Of a stretch of DNA of 64,000 nt, positions 48,185 through 61,263 are shown piece after piece. The notes beneath the pieces were generated by a model. It did no database searches, had not been told where the DNA came from, and saw nothing but the letters and a program-made list of their open reading frames with translations. The stretch lies in NCBI RefSeq assembly GCF_030848805.1, contig NC_092362.1, positions 20,684,084-20,748,083 of the forward strand, in the 5' to 3' direction. This DNA is from Temnothorax longispinosus (Eukaryota > Arthropoda > Insecta > Hymenoptera > Formicidae). A program made the translations under genes and the position numbers. Positions within the stretch are counted from its first letter, which is position 1, and each line of letters begins with the position of its first letter.

Positions 48185-50814
48185 CTAATTTGTCGTTATT
48201 AGCTTAATTTGAGCCACATTATTAGCAAGTTTCGCCACGAAAACGTCCCACTTGACTTGACATTTGCCCAACGCACTCCGCTGTTGTCGTTTGCTCAAGC
48301 TGCTGTAAGTCAATGAATTAATCGTCAGTTGCTTGAGACTCCTGAGATCTGAGTTGACGCTCATGATACTCATGATGATCTCGTAAAAGTCGTAACTCAG
48401 TCCCTTAGTACCTCAGACTCCCGGGTCGTCGTTAGAGACCATCACGGGCGAGCCCGATGCGAACAAACTGGCCGCGGGATGATTCCTCATGTCCTCCACA
48501 AGACCGAGAACCTAGTTTGAAACCCATCTCAGACCTCCACTGCGATTTCTAACTGCTGCACTAACTTCCAGAGGAGCGGATGCTTTGTTAACGGCGCGTA
48601 TCTGAAGAAATACCGCAAATGTTGATGTTTAAAACCAGTATTTTAAAGTGAAGTTAGGCAAATATTCTTGGTATACCTACTACAACTCATTTTACTAAAT
48701 TTTGGAATAAAAATTTAGACAACCCGAGACACTACGAAATAACTCTAGATAAATAAGGGAAAATTATAAATTGCTTTTTGCATCTGACTTCTTAATTATT
48801 TTTTATGTTTTAATTTAATTAATTCACATCATTAATTTATTTTCTTCTGTTTGTTTTACTTACCCGCGGCTGATGCGTTTGGTGTTGAGCAAGAAAGCAT
48901 CGAAGAGATTCAAGTCGGTCGACGTTCCGTACCATTTCGTCGCCGGCGTGAAAGAAAAATGGAATTCCTGGTTCAACGGTACTCAATTTGTCGGACAATT
49001 CACTGAGGGATTTCCCCTTGTCCTTCTGGTCGACCAAGTCGAAACCAGCGATAAAATCCGGATAGTGACGTCTTAGCTGTAGTCAACGTTTTCAGGTAGT
49101 TCTCTACTCTTTCTTGGTTGACGAGACGTCGTGGCGCGTATATGATCTTAGCACCAATGAAGTCCGGATGATTCTTTACAAATCTGTTGCGTTTATTATG
49201 TTACGTTATCTCGCTCGAAATATTTCTTGTAGCCGCCGAATATCGAAGTAACCAGCAAAACAAAATAACTTCTTTCATGTAATTTTACTTTCGAGACCAC
49301 CAATTGGGAAAATTGTTGTATCTCATTTATTTATTAAGAAATAGAAAAAATATTGTTGCGAGTATTGTTGTATCTTATTTATTTATTATTTTACTAATCT
49401 GAAGCTAGAGAAATAAGATAATTGAAAAAAAGCATCTTGCCTATCAGTAACGTTCTAGAGGATCTGCACCATTTTGAACGGCCCTTACGTCTTACCGTCG
49501 AGATCGTATATCGACGACAGCGTTGATCGTATCTCTGCGTACATCACGTTGTCCTCGTAGAGTTCCTGGAGATTGCGATAATGGAGATCCTCGAAGAAAA
49601 GTCGGTACGATATGAGGAACTTCCACGCCTTGAAGACGCTATCGAACTTCTCCCATGCCTTGTCGACGGTGTTGTAAACGCTGTTCGGGTTTTCTGTGAC
49701 CATGGTCATGGATCGCTTGATTTTCTCGTTAATAGCGTCGGGTCGGGATCTTCACGCACCTTGCTCAGCAATTCCCAATTGCAATCATTGCTGGGCACGT
49801 CAAAGAATTTGAGCCGCAGGATGCTGTTCTTATCGCATACATACAGATTTTCGCGATAAGCCAGGTTGTTGAACCGATAATGGAGCGAGGCGATAGCGGA
49901 ACCGTGAGCGTGGAGAACAGCACCCTTAGGCATGTGCAAGATCTTGAACACCTCGGACTTCTCGATTTCCGGTATCACTTCCATAAAGTTGTGCGACGGC
50001 AAAAAGGTCGGTGATGAAACCTATAAGGAAAATGCGAGAATCCCGGTGCCGTGAACCAAGCGATAGAAAATTAAAGTTATACCTAAAGTATAACTTTGAG
50101 TCTTTTGTTAACATTTATTTTCGCATTACGCTTCTTAAGTTATACCACCCACTATCGGTCTTTTATTATCTAGCGTGTTTTTGGGTAAAAATTACGTTAA
50201 AATGTCACGTCCGATAAATTGTGGGACATGTCCGTCGTAAAAGCGGATATTTTAATGTGTTCTCACGCTGTAAATGGTTCACGGTTTCGTGCACAATCAT
50301 TGATAATGCTTTAAAACACGTTATTTGAAATAATTTGAAATATGTGCGAGAAAATCGCTCAGAAAGCGTATGCTTTCAAACAAAGATAATTTGAGGAGTG
50401 AGATTATCCAAGTTACCGTAGAGATAATATGCTGTGACATAATTCTTTTACAAAGGAGCGAAAAGAGCATTGGGCAACCAGAGTTCGTTCCGTGAAAAAA
50501 TTAATGCGACGATAATTAATGCGTTAATTATTATTAGGTAACCAAAAAAGCTTGTGCAATTTTTAGTTAAGTTCACTGCACAATGAATTATTTTATTTTA
50601 TAATAATTTGCAGAGTATAAGTTATTTTTATGTCCAATATAAAGAAAATATAAATCGCATCAATTAATCAGCGCACTTTGACTTGATATGTTTTGTTGCG
50701 GGGTCCTATGCAAAAACCGGGGCAGCGATAGACCGAAGCTCTCGAGGGGTTGCACGAGGATCGTCTATAGCAGCAGATCAGGATCGCCAAAGTGAACAAG
50801 ATCGCCCTGGCCAT
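48185..50814 (-). pseudogene. ADGF/ADA2 adenosine deaminase pseudogene, unit B
   Basis: Minus-strand fragments follow the order of secreted adenosine deaminase (ADA2/CECR1, insect ADGF). A likely signal-peptide exon starts at 50814 (MARAILFTLAILICC). The segment at 49706-50002 reads HNFMEVIPEIEKS and MPKGAVLHAHG. The segment at 49485-49760 reads SVYNTVDKAWEKFD and LYEDNVMYAEIRS. The part at 48840-49190 reads HPDFIGAKIIY, FIAGFDLVDQKDKG and PFFFHAGDE. The C-terminal part at 48185-48460 reads SNDDPGV, GLSYDFYE, LRSLKQL. It is broken by a 5-bp repeat-like insertion near 49740, a frameshift near 49070, and an in-frame TGA after SNDDPGV. The metal-binding HAH-like and FHAG motifs are partly intact. 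ADA2 enzymes deaminate extracellular adenosine. Confidence 0.85.
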
Positions 50815-51316
50815 GATCGTAGAGAACTATTTACAGCCGCGAGTTATTGTCGTCGTTGAGTCTTTTGGAGCCTTGGCAGACTGCCTCGTTGAAAAGACAC
50901 GTGCGTACTCAATAGATCTGTGTGATGTGAACGTCGCGGCCGCTCGATCTCCATTGAACGACTTTTACCATCGTGTTCATCATTATAGATACGTGAGAAG
51001 GAACGTGTGTACGAGCGTGACCAGTAAACTCATTGGCACTCAATCAATCAATAATCTTTATTTCTCTCCCCTAACTCATTGGCACTCGTAGACCACCTGC
51101 GTCGTTGACGACTACCAATGACATGTGCGTCCATTGACTTTTCGTATAAATCAAACGTGATGACAAAACTCTGTTTCGCGAATCAACAACGAATCGGTAA
51201 CAAATGAATGGAATTAGTCTGTTATCGATTAAAGAAATGAACTATTAAACCAGATTATACAGAGTAAGTTTTATTTCGTGTGTCAAATATTTCCGCCAAA
51301 TATCTCAGAAATTATT
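50815..51316. other. End of unit B, OR exon-3 relic tail near 51170
   Basis: From about 51170 the sequence matches the end of the receptor remnants at 44240 and 62755 ('cgcgaatcaacaacgaatcg'). The preceding 350 bases have no recognised gene. Confidence 0.45.
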
Positions 51317-51887
51317 GGTTTATTGTTTCAGATAAAAGTTGGAGGGTTCAATTTTAATCAATTCGCATTGATATATAGTTACACAGTTCTTAGACCAGTC
51401 CGCGGAAACTTCTTATCTTTTCACTTCCAGCTTGCACAGTTTATTATTTACGTAGCACAATACCTTTCGCCAGTCCAGTACTATCTTTCTGTATCTCTAT
51501 TTTCCTGCGGGTATTTAATATTGCATAACAGAAGAGTTGCTCAACAAATTCTTATTTTGCCAGACACGCAACGTTATATTAACGTCGTACTATATATAGA
51601 AAACAAATTCTTTTCTTCGATAAACGAGATATATGCGATGTTGAAAAAGGGCTCCGATGAGAAATCGAGGCGACTCGGTCGTATTAAAATTTAATGTGCG
51701 GATGACAACGTGTATGTCATTATTAATGCATAAATGCAATTGTAATGATAGGATGTTGTCAGAAATGTTACTATCCCGCTAGAAAAAGAAAGACGAACCT
51801 GTACATTATTAAAAAGACGAAGGAGATTTCGCAACGGCTGGAACGACGGGACGAGAATAAAGCCAGCAATTACACGAGGATGAAGAT

Positions 51888-54638
51888 ATGGACATTCTAC
51901 CGATAAACTTTAAAGCCCTGCGTTTTTGCGGCGCATGGAAAGAGCGGAAGGACGACAACATGTGCGTTGGATTTTTGCGCTTTTGTTACAGGTAGTACAC
52001 ATGAAGCAGTTATATCTAAAATATACCATACAGCAAAAGATAAAGATAGTGATACAAAAGGTTCTCCGCATCGATATGTGAATTTCGCCATTTCTATGAG
52101 AGTCTTCTCCTTTTCTCGCCAATTTATTTATCGATCATTTAAAGCGGTGGTAAATTACAGGTACGCGGTTTTTCTCTTGATATACGAGTTTACGATATTC
52201 GATGTGATAGAGATGATTCGCACGCGCGACCGCATTCAAGAGCTGACCGAAGGACTCTTCTTAGGACTGACTTTCTTAACGCTGTGCGTGAAGTATGCAA
52301 ATTTTTTGTTGCGGGAGAACGAGCTGTCGGATTTGTTGGAGTGCCTGCGCGTGAAAATGTGCCAGCCGAGAAATTCCACGGAAAAGCTGATAATGGAAGA
52401 GCACAGCCGCAGAGGTACTCGAGTATTCGCAATTCGCAAATATGCATGTTGTTTGACATAAATGTTACGTATCGCAAAATATAAATACATATATCAACAA
52501 TCATTAATCAACCAAAATAATTAAGAGAAATATATATAATATAAATAATCACCTGTCTAAATATCATTTCTTGTTAACTGGATATTGCTATCATACTGCA
52601 AATTAATAAATACTTTGGCACTTAAATAATTGCTTTGATGAATTGCTTAAAAATTAATTAATTATGCTAACAGTTAATTAACTGTTAGCATAATTAAATA
52701 TTGTGTAACACTCTTTGTGGCAAACATAAAATTTTGTTAAAATATTATGTCTTAAAGTTTTTCTGTCATCTAACATGCATGTAGATATCAAAGATATTGG
52801 ATTAGGAAAATGTATAAATAGATTTTTTATTTCCTTTGATTTGATAAAATATTAAAACATAATTAAAGTTAATTGTACGTCGACGGTGTGTGCACGCATT
52901 TCTGATTTCTTTTTAATTAGAAAAGCTCGTAGTAAAGAAAGATAAAAAAATCAAGTAAATATCTGTAGCTGATGTTTACTGGAAGTCAAATGTTTATAAC
53001 AGCTAAGTGGAGCACTATCGCGTTCATGATGATATCGTATGCAACCGGGTTAGGCCTCATGTTAACGCCAGCTCTAGAGCTACTCAACGGGGGCGGGCGT
53101 GTGCTGCCGTTGAAGTCATACATCCCGTATTCCGTGTCAAATCTACTTCCATATCTAGCTACGTATCTGCAGCAATTTTTGGCGCTATTTTATGCGATAA
53201 TGCTTAACGTTTCCTTCGACTGTCTCGTTTACGGCTTCACGATTCAAGTTTGCGCGCAGATCGAGCTGATGTGCTGCCGATTGACGGATAATTTGAAGAG
53301 CACCGGCGATATTTCTTCCGGACGAAAGCCGAATACGGAAGCCTCGATCGCGGAATGTGTCAGACATCATTTGCTCGTGGGCATTCTGGTAAAAAAAATA
53401 CGAGCGTTGTTCATATGGACGATAATGATCTTCTTCTTCTTCAGTCTGCTCATCGTGTGCACTAGTATCTTTATTCTATCAAAGGTATCGCAAGAAGAGA
53501 CGTTTTATTTACTTTCGGCCGTGCGACGTACATTTATTTCTTGCAGAAGAAACTACTCAGCTTTGATTTTCTTTCAATGTTTTTATATCTGAATGGTATG
53601 CTGCTTCAACTGTTTTACTATTGCTGGTATGGAAATGAGCTTGAGTTGAAGGTAAATAAACGTAACATTAAAAATAATACGTAGAGAAGCTTATCCTGGT
53701 CAAAAAATTTCTCATATTTCCTCAGAAATTTTCTAAAAATTGAGACTTACTTATAAAAAATTCTTAAAAAATATGTTTAAATTTTTCAGATACTTTCAGA
53801 AATAATTGGACAAGGATTTTTGGAATATTTCAGTATCCGTACGAAAATATCTAATAAATTGCACAGATTTTCTCATATTTATTCTGATTTTTACAAAAAT
53901 GTGCATGTTGGCGGGAAAAATTTAAAATATTTTCTCCATTATTTTCTCTATTATCTATTATTTTGTCTCAACTTTTCTGAAAAACGACTCAATTCGTATG
54001 AAAAATTTGAAAAATTCTGAGAAAGTCAGGAAAATTTTGATAGAAATTCTGATTAATTATATATGAAAAACTCTGAGAAATTTATCCACCAAAGTAATAT
54101 TTGAAAGGAAACATTTTAATGCGAAACAGACTTGCGATGATTGTTCGAACATTATCCCGAATTGGGAAGAGTTAATACATTATATTGATTGGTTAACGCT
54201 TTGCTTGCCGTAGAGTAAAGGCATCGTGACCGCTGTGTATTCCAGCGACTGGACAATGGTGACACCGCAAGAACGCAGATTGCTGATGTTTATTATGATA
54301 AGCAGCCAAAGAGGAATAATGCTCTCCTATCACGGAGTATTTGCGTTATCTCTTAACACTTTTACTTGGGTAAGTAAATGTGTTAGTAAATAATAATTAA
54401 AACATAAATTTACATATATATATTTTTTACGTGTATTGCGAGATTCGTGTTTGAGGTATAAAAATTATTATGATAGTTATCTGGGCATTCGAGTTTCGGG
54501 CAGGAAACAATTACGCAAATTAACATGAGTATAAATGGATCTTTCTTACGCGTTTTGCAGTGATGTAATATCTTATTTTCGCAGATTTGCAGGACTTCTT
54601 ATTCAGCTTACAATCTCTTGCAGGGAGCATCCAATTAA
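51888..54638 (+). CDS. Odorant receptor OR-C (7tm_6), intact
   Basis: Six exons, 51888-51991, 52161-52414, 53003-53484, 53547-53651, 54214-54369 and 54585-54638, give 384 aa, with the same exon lengths as OR-B (104/254/482/105/156/54). Differences from OR-B are scattered replacements, for example TGLGLMLTPALELLNGGGRV in exon 3 versus ASALGFLLPPALELLKGGER, and NLLQGASN at the end. All splice sites are kept and there is no stop, so it is probably functional. Its upstream block (51317-51887) is the only copy with a long uninterrupted frame (about 51278-51694, no ATG). Confidence 0.93.
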
Positions 54639-54892
54639 TTGACTGTCGTATTGTATATAATGAAAAAAATAACATTTATTTTGCTGTGCAAAATAATCTT
54701 ATAGACAAAACTTATAGACAAAAATATCTTATTAAACAAAACGTAAGATACGGCGCAGTATTTTTTTCAAAAGATCTACTATTAGCAAATTTCTTCGCAG
54801 TAAGAGTAATGTCCATTGGACGCATATAACAAATATAACGGTGCATTGTTAGGTGCATCGTTAAAAAATGTGACGAGGTAGTAGTGATCCAT

Positions 54893-55088
54893 CACTGAAA
54901 AAAAAATGTTCTACAACTGTGACTCTATTTACTAAAAAGAAGAAAATTTTCTTTTTTATTAGTATATGTGTAATCGCTAGGAAAAAAATATGCTAATAAA
55001 AAGGAAAATTTTCGTTATTTTAATAAATGGAGTCACAGTTGTATCCAAACTAATATTTACTAAAATCCAGAACATTTTTTTCTCAGTG
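54893..55088. mobile_element. MITE present only in unit C
   Basis: The ends are inverted repeats (cactgaaaaaaaaatgttct at the left; its complement with one change at the right). Internal arms 'actgtgactc' and 'gagtcacagt' also pair. Units B and D have no such sequence at the matching place, so it inserted after duplication. Confidence 0.85.
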
Positions 55089-55337
55089 TATAACATAAAA
55101 TTGTAAGAATCCTGTAAGATAAAATGCATTTCTACAAAATTGGTACACAGTTTTCCACAGGTGGTACTAGTTACACTAAAAACATGAAAGAACACAAGAC
55201 TTTTTGCTCTAAAGTAGATAAAAAATATTGTCTATAAATATTCTGAGAATATTTTTGGATTATGGTACCGTTCTGTTGTTCTGTCGGGAATATTATTTTA
55301 TCTTTGCGTATATTAATGAAAAGGGATGAGGCATTTT

Positions 55338-56113
55338 TCACGTCTGCTGTCCTAATTCGTCGTAATTAGCAAGTTTGGCCACGAAGGCGTCCCATTTGCT
55401 ATGCTTGACTTGCCGTTTGCCCAACGCACTCCGCTGTTGTCGTTTGCTCAGGCTGCTGTAAGTCAATGAGTTAATCATCAGTTGCTTGAGACTCCTGAGA
55501 TCTGAGTTGGCGCTCATGATACCCATTGGACCCGCGCCTTTACCGTCGAGATCGTATATCGACGACAGTGTTGATCGTATCTCTGCGTACATCACGTTGT
55601 CCTCGTAGAGTTCCTGGAGATTGCAATAATGGAGGTCCTCGAAGACGGGTCGGTACGATATGAGGAACTTCCACGCCTTGAAGACGCTATCGAACTTCTC
55701 CCATGCCTTATCGACGGTGTTGTAAACGCTGTTCGGGTTTTCTGTGACCATGGTCATGGACCGCTTGATTTTCTCGTTAATAGCGTCGGCTCGGGATCTT
55801 CACGCACCTTGCTCAGCAATTCCCAATTGCAATCATAGCTAGGCACGTCAAAAAATTTGAGCCGCAGGGTGCTGTTCTTATCGCACACGTACAGATTTTC
55901 GCGATAAGTCAGGTTGTAGAACCGATAGTCGAGCGAGGCGATAGCGAAACCGTTAGCGTGCAGAACAGCACCCTTAAGCATGTCGCGCAAGATCTTGAGC
56001 ACCTCGGACTTCTCGATTTCCGGTATCACTTCCATGAAGTTGTGCGACGGCAAGAAGCTATGACCGATGATGAAACCTACGGAAAATGCGAGGATCCCGG
56101 TGCCGTAAACCAA
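55338..56113 (-). pseudogene. ADGF/ADA2 pseudogene, unit C, centre deleted
   Basis: Residual parts are the N-terminal segment (HNFMEVIPEIEKS, VLHANGFAIAS; 55754-56080) and the segment with VYNTVDKAWEKFD to SSIYDLDGK. These are fused directly, without the FAGFDLV/FHAG catalytic region, to the C-terminal SANSDLRSLKQL part. The same extra 5 bp that shifts the frame in unit B occurs near 55790 (gagcc instead of the unit-B bases). The His of the metal-binding HAHG is changed (HANG). It cannot encode an active enzyme. Confidence 0.85.
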
Positions 56114-56810
56114 GCATTAGAAAATTATAAAGTTATACCCAAAGTGTAACTTTGAGTCTTTTATTGTTAACATTTATTTTCGCATTGCGCTTCTTAAGTT
56201 ATACCACCCACTATCCACTGGTTTATTGTTTCAGATAAAAGTTGGAGGGTTCAGTTTTAATCAATTCGCATTGATAAATAGTTATACAGTTCTTTGACCA
56301 GTTCGCGGAAACTTCTTATCTTTTCACTTCCAGCTTACGCAATTTATTATTCACGTAGTGCTATACCTTTCGCCAGTTCAATACTACTTTTCTATACTTC
56401 TCTATTTTCCTGCGGGTATGGTAAATTTTCGCGGGTATTTAATATTGCATAACAGAAGAGTTGCTCAACAAATTCTTATTTTGCCAGACACGCAACGTTA
56501 TATTAACGTTGTACTATATATAGAAACGAATTCTTTTCATCGATAAACGAGATATACGCGATATTGAAAAAGGGCTCCGATGAGAAACCAAGGCGACTCG
56601 GTCGTATTAAAATTTAATGTGCGCTTGACAATGTATACGGCATTATTAATGCATGAATGCAATTGTAATGATAGGATGTTGTCAGAAATGCTACTATTCC
56701 GCTAGAAAAAGAAAGACGAACCTGTACATTATTAAAAAGACGAAGGAGATTTCGCGACGACTGCAACAACGGGACGAGAATAAAGCCAGCAATTACACGA
56801 GGGTGAAGAT

Positions 56811-59218
56811 ATGGACATTCTACCGATAAACTTTAAGGCCCTGCGTTTTTGCGGCGCATGGAAAGAGCGGGAGGACGACAACATGTGCGTTGGATTTTTG
56901 CGCTTTTGTTACAGGTAGTACACATGAAGCAGTTATACCTAAAATATACCATACAGCAAAAGATAAAGATAGTGATAGAAAAGGTTTTTCGCATCGATCT
57001 GTGAATTTCCCCATTCCTATGAGCCTTATTCCCCTTTGCTCGCCAATTTATTCATCGATCATTTAAAGCAGTGGTAAATTTACAGGTACGCGGTTTTTCT
57101 CTTGATATACGAGTTTACGATATCCGATGTGATAGAGATGATTCGCACGCGCGACCGCGTTCAAGAGCTGACCGAAGGGCTCTTCTTAGGACTGACTTTC
57201 TTAACGCTGTGCGTGAAGTATGCAAATTTTTTGTTGCGGGAGAACGAGTTGTCCGATTTGTTGGAGTGCCTGCGCGTGAAAATATGCCTGCCGAGAAATT
57301 CCACGGAAAAGCTGATAATGGAAGAGCACAGCCGCAGAGGTACTCGAGTATTCGCAATTCGCAAATATGCATGTTGTTTGGCATAAATGTTACGTATCAC
57401 GAAATATAAATACATATATCAACGATCATGAATCAACCAAGAGAATTAAGAGAAATGTATATAATTTAAATAATCACCTGTCTAAGTATCATTTTTTGTT
57501 AATGGATATTGCTATATCATACTGCAAATTGATATATACTTTGGCACTTAAATAATTGCTTTGATTAATTGCGTAATAATTAATTAATTATTATATCAAT
57601 TAATATCTGTAACTGATGTTTACCTGAAGTCAAATGTTTATAACAGCTAAGTGGAGCACTATCGCGTTCATGATGATATCGTATGCAACCGCGTTAGGCT
57701 TCGTCCTAACGCCAGCTCTAGAGCTACTCAAGGGGGGCGAGCGTGTGCTGCCAGTGAAGTCATACATCCCGTATTCCGTGTCAAATCTACTTCCATATCT
57801 AGCTACGTATCTGCAGCAATTTTTGGCGCTATTTTATGCGATAATGCTTAACGTTTCCTTCGATAGTCTCGTTTACGGGTTCACGATTCAAGTTTGCGCG
57901 CAGATCGAGCTGATGTGCTGCCGATTGACGGACAGTTTAAAGAGCACCGGCGATATTTCTTCCGGACGGAAACCGGATACGGAAGCCTCGATCGTGGAAT
58001 GTGTCAGACATCACTTGCTCGTGGGCATTTTGGTAAAGAAAATACGAGCGTTGTTCATATGGACGATAATGATCTTCTTTTTCTTCAGTCTGCTCATCGT
58101 GTGCACCAGTATCTTTATTCTATCAAAGGTATCGCAAGAGAAATGTTTTATTTACCCTCGCCCGTGCGACGTATATTTATTTCTTGCAGAAGAAACTACT
58201 CAGCTTTGAGTTTCTTTCGATGTTCTTATATCTGAGTGGTATGCTGCTTCAACTGTTTTATTATTGCTGGTACGGAAATGAACTTGAGTTGAAGGTAAAT
58301 AAGCGTAACATTAAAAATAATACGTAGAGAAGCTTACCTTGGTCAAAAAATTTTTCATATTTCCTCAGATCTAAGAATTGAGACTTATAAAAAATTCTTA
58401 AAAAATATATATATATTTCTCAGATACTTCCCGAAATAATTGGACAAGAATTTTTAAAATATTTCAGTATCCGTACAAAACTATCTAATAAATTGCACAT
58501 ATTTTCTCGTATTTATTCAGATTTTTACACAAATGTGTTGGCGGGAAAAATCTGAAAATTTTTATAGATGTTCTGATTAAATATATATGAAAGATTCTCG
58601 ACATTTTTCCACTAGGGTAATATTTGAAAGAAAACATTTAAATGCGAAACAGAATGTTTAAAAAGTTTTATGATTCAAAAAGCAACTTGCGATGATTGTT
58701 TGAATATTATCTCGCATTGAGAAGAGTTATATCTCCGTGCGAAAATATAATTATATTAGTTGGTTAACACTTTGCAAATTTCTACCGCAGAGTAAAGGCA
58801 TCGTGACTGCTGTGTATTCCAGCGACTGGACAATGGTGACACCGCAAGAACGCAGATTGCTGATGTTTATTATGATAAGCAGCCAAAGAGGAATAATGCT
58901 CTCCTATCACGGAGTATTTGCGTTATCTCTTAACACTTTTACTTGGGTAAGTAAATGTGTTAGTATAAATAATAATTAGAACATAAATTTACATATATAT
59001 ATATTTTTTACGTGTATTGCGAGATTCGTGTTTGAGGTATAAAAATTATTGCGATAGTTATCTGCGCATTCGAGTTATGGCAGGAAACAATTGCGCAAAT
59101 TAACATGAGTAAAAATAGATCTTTTTTACGCGTTTCGTAGTGATGTAATATCTTATTTCCGCAGATTTGCAGGACTTCTTATTCAGCTTACAATCTCCTG
59201 CAGCGAGCAACCAATTAA
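56811..59218 (+). CDS. Odorant receptor OR-D (7tm_6), intact
   Basis: Six exons, 56811-56914, 57086-57339, 57647-58128, 58190-58294, 58791-58946 and 59165-59218, give 384 aa with the OR-B exon lengths. Variation includes VKICLPRNSTEKL in exon 2 (others have VKMCQPRN) and NLLQRATN at the end. Intron 2 is about 300 bp shorter than in OR-B and OR-C because of a deletion just before exon 3. The upstream block has lost part of its open frame. No lesion is seen in the coding sequence. Confidence 0.93.
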
Positions 59219-59689
59219 TTGACTGTCGTATTGTATATAATGAAAGAAATAACACTTATTTTGCTGTGCAAAATAATCTTATATCTTGTTAGACAAAACG
59301 TAAGATACGGCGCAGTATTTTTTTTAAAAGATCTACTATTAGCAGGTCGCAATGAGAGTAATATCCGTTGGACGCATATTACAAATATAACGATGCATTG
59401 TTAGGTGCATCGTTAAAAAATGTGACGAGGTAGTAGTGATTCATATATAAAATTTTAAGAATCCTATAAGATAAAATGCAGTTCCATAAAATTGATACGC
59501 AGTTTTGGTGGTACGGGATCCACTAAAAACATGGAAGAACACAAGACTGTCTGCTCTTAAGTAAATGAAAAATATTGTCTATAAATATTCTAAGAATATT
59601 TTTGGATTATGGCACCGTTCTCTTGTTCTGTCGGAAATATCTTTTTATCTTTGCGTATATTAACGAAAAGGGATGAGGCACTTTTCACG

Positions 59690-60097
59690 TCTGCTGCTCT
59701 AATTCGTCGTTGTTAGTTTAATTTGGGCCACGTTATTAGCAATTTTGGCCACGAAGGCGTTCCATTTGCCATGCTTGACTTGCCATTTGCCCAACGCACT
59801 CCGATGTTGTCGTTTGCTCAGGCTGCTGTAAGTCTGAATTAATCGCCAGTTGCTTGAGACTCTTGAGATCTGAGTTGACGCTTATGATACCCATGAAGGC
59901 CTCGTAAAAGTCGTAACTCAGTCCCTTAGCACCCCAGACTCACGGGTCGTCGTTAGAGACCACCACGGGCGAGCCCGATGCGAACAAACTGGCCGCGGGA
60001 TGATTCCTCATAGTCTCCACAAGACCGAGAACGTAGTTTGAGATGGGACAGACCTCCAATGCGATGTCTAACTGCTGCATTAACTTCCAGAAGAGCG
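59690..60097 (-). pseudogene. ADGF/ADA2 pseudogene, unit D, C-terminal fragment
   Basis: The minus strand reads PLFWKLMQQLDIALEVCPIS, then YVLGLVETMRNHPAASLFAS, SPVVVSNDDP, an in-frame TGA, VWGAKGLSYDFYEAFMGI and SLKQLAIN. It then shifts frame through a 2-bp deletion near 59835. The order matches the last exon of ADA2. The stop lies at a different codon from the unit-B stop. The fragment ends abruptly at the junction with a receptor exon at 60098. Confidence 0.85.
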
Positions 60098-61218
60098 GTA
60101 CACTTTTACGTTCTTCGTTTCTGCGGTGTGTATGGAAAGACCGTTAGAATAACAACTTGACTTCACACTTTGTCAGTTTTTGCTACAGGTAAAATAATTA
60201 TAACGTTAAGCTAAAATGGACTTAGTAATTTTGTTAAAAACATTTTATCGTTAATACATTAAAATTGAAAATTGTGGAAATAGTACTCGTTAATTAAGTG
60301 ATAAAAATTTTTAGAAACTGTAATATGTGCAATGCACATTCTTCTTCTCTTTTATATAAATTTGATAAATATACAATCGCTGCTGTACTATATTACTTAC
60401 GATATTTGAGATAATCTAGCTTGTACGTATGAGAAACAACGTGGAGGATTTAACGGAAGGTCTATTCTCGTCTTAACTTTCGTGAGCATGTGCCTAAAGT
60501 ATTTCAACATTTTGGTACGACATTGCAAATTACGTGACTTGCTAGATTGTTTTCGCGCAAAGCTATGTCAGCCAAGGGATTCAACGCAGGAATCAATACT
60601 GAGACGATACAATCTCAAAGGTATTTTATTGCTCCTAAAGGCAGATCAAGGCCTTCAGAATTTCAGTTGGTATATAAAATATTAATGATTAAAATCTTTT
60701 GTTAAAAAAAAATAATGTACTTACGAATATAGAAATAAATATTTATATTATAGTTTGTGAAAAAGAGATTTGTCGGTATAATAAATAGTTAGCTACGTAG
60801 CAAGTTTTGTTAATTATTATATGGACAGCAAACATATTTGTTAAGAAGATTAATTTTATTTGTTAGCATAGGAGAACTCTGGTAAATAACAAATTTATTC
60901 AGTTTTTTTCACCTATTTTTTTTTTATTTCCTTTATTCTTATACCAACATTCTACCAGCGATAATTTTCTTGCAAAGGCAAAATGGAGAAGTCTGCTATT
61001 CGTGATGGCCATCAGTCAAAAAGGATTGAAATTGTCTTATTACGGAATTTTTAGCTTGGGTTTTAACACTTTCATTGGGGTAAGTTTGCAATGACGCGGT
61101 GTGCTTTATGTATATATACCTGGCCTAGCGGCAGTAACAAGATAGTCGACGATTCTTCCTTTTGCAGATTTTGAAAATCTCCTACTCTACCTTTAATGTT
61201 CTACAACAGTCGATGTGA
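60098..61218 (+). pseudogene. Odorant receptor pseudogene between units
   Basis: It retains an exon-1 fragment (60098-60187, ending tgctacag|gt), a frameshifted exon 2 (about 60415-60620; MCLKYFNILVRHCKLRDLLD then CFRAKLCQPRDST), exon 5 (about 60985-61080; LLFVMAISQKGLKLSYYGIF) and exon 6 (61168-61218; ILKISYSTFNVLQQSM, TGA). Exons 3 and 4 are gone. Exons 5 and 6 are closest to OR-A, not to OR-B to OR-D. Confidence 0.82.
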
Positions 61219-61263
61219 CAACACCTGTATTATAGAAAGAATGACAACTTATATAGAAATATA

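Larger units (their letters stand above)
44381..51316. repeat. Tandem duplication unit B (6.9 kb)
   Basis: The marker 'ggtttattgtttcagataaa' recurs at 44381, 51317, 56220 and 62901. Everything after each marker is colinear: upstream block, OR gene, then antisense ADGF remnant. Unit B is the longest and retains the most of the ADGF pseudogene. Confidence 0.9.
51317..56219. repeat. Tandem duplication unit C (4.9 kb)
   Basis: Colinear with unit B but about 2 kb shorter. The middle of the ADGF pseudogene and the DNA after its first exon are missing, and the unit ends at 'ataccacccactatc' joined to the next marker. It has a private MITE at 54893. Confidence 0.9.
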
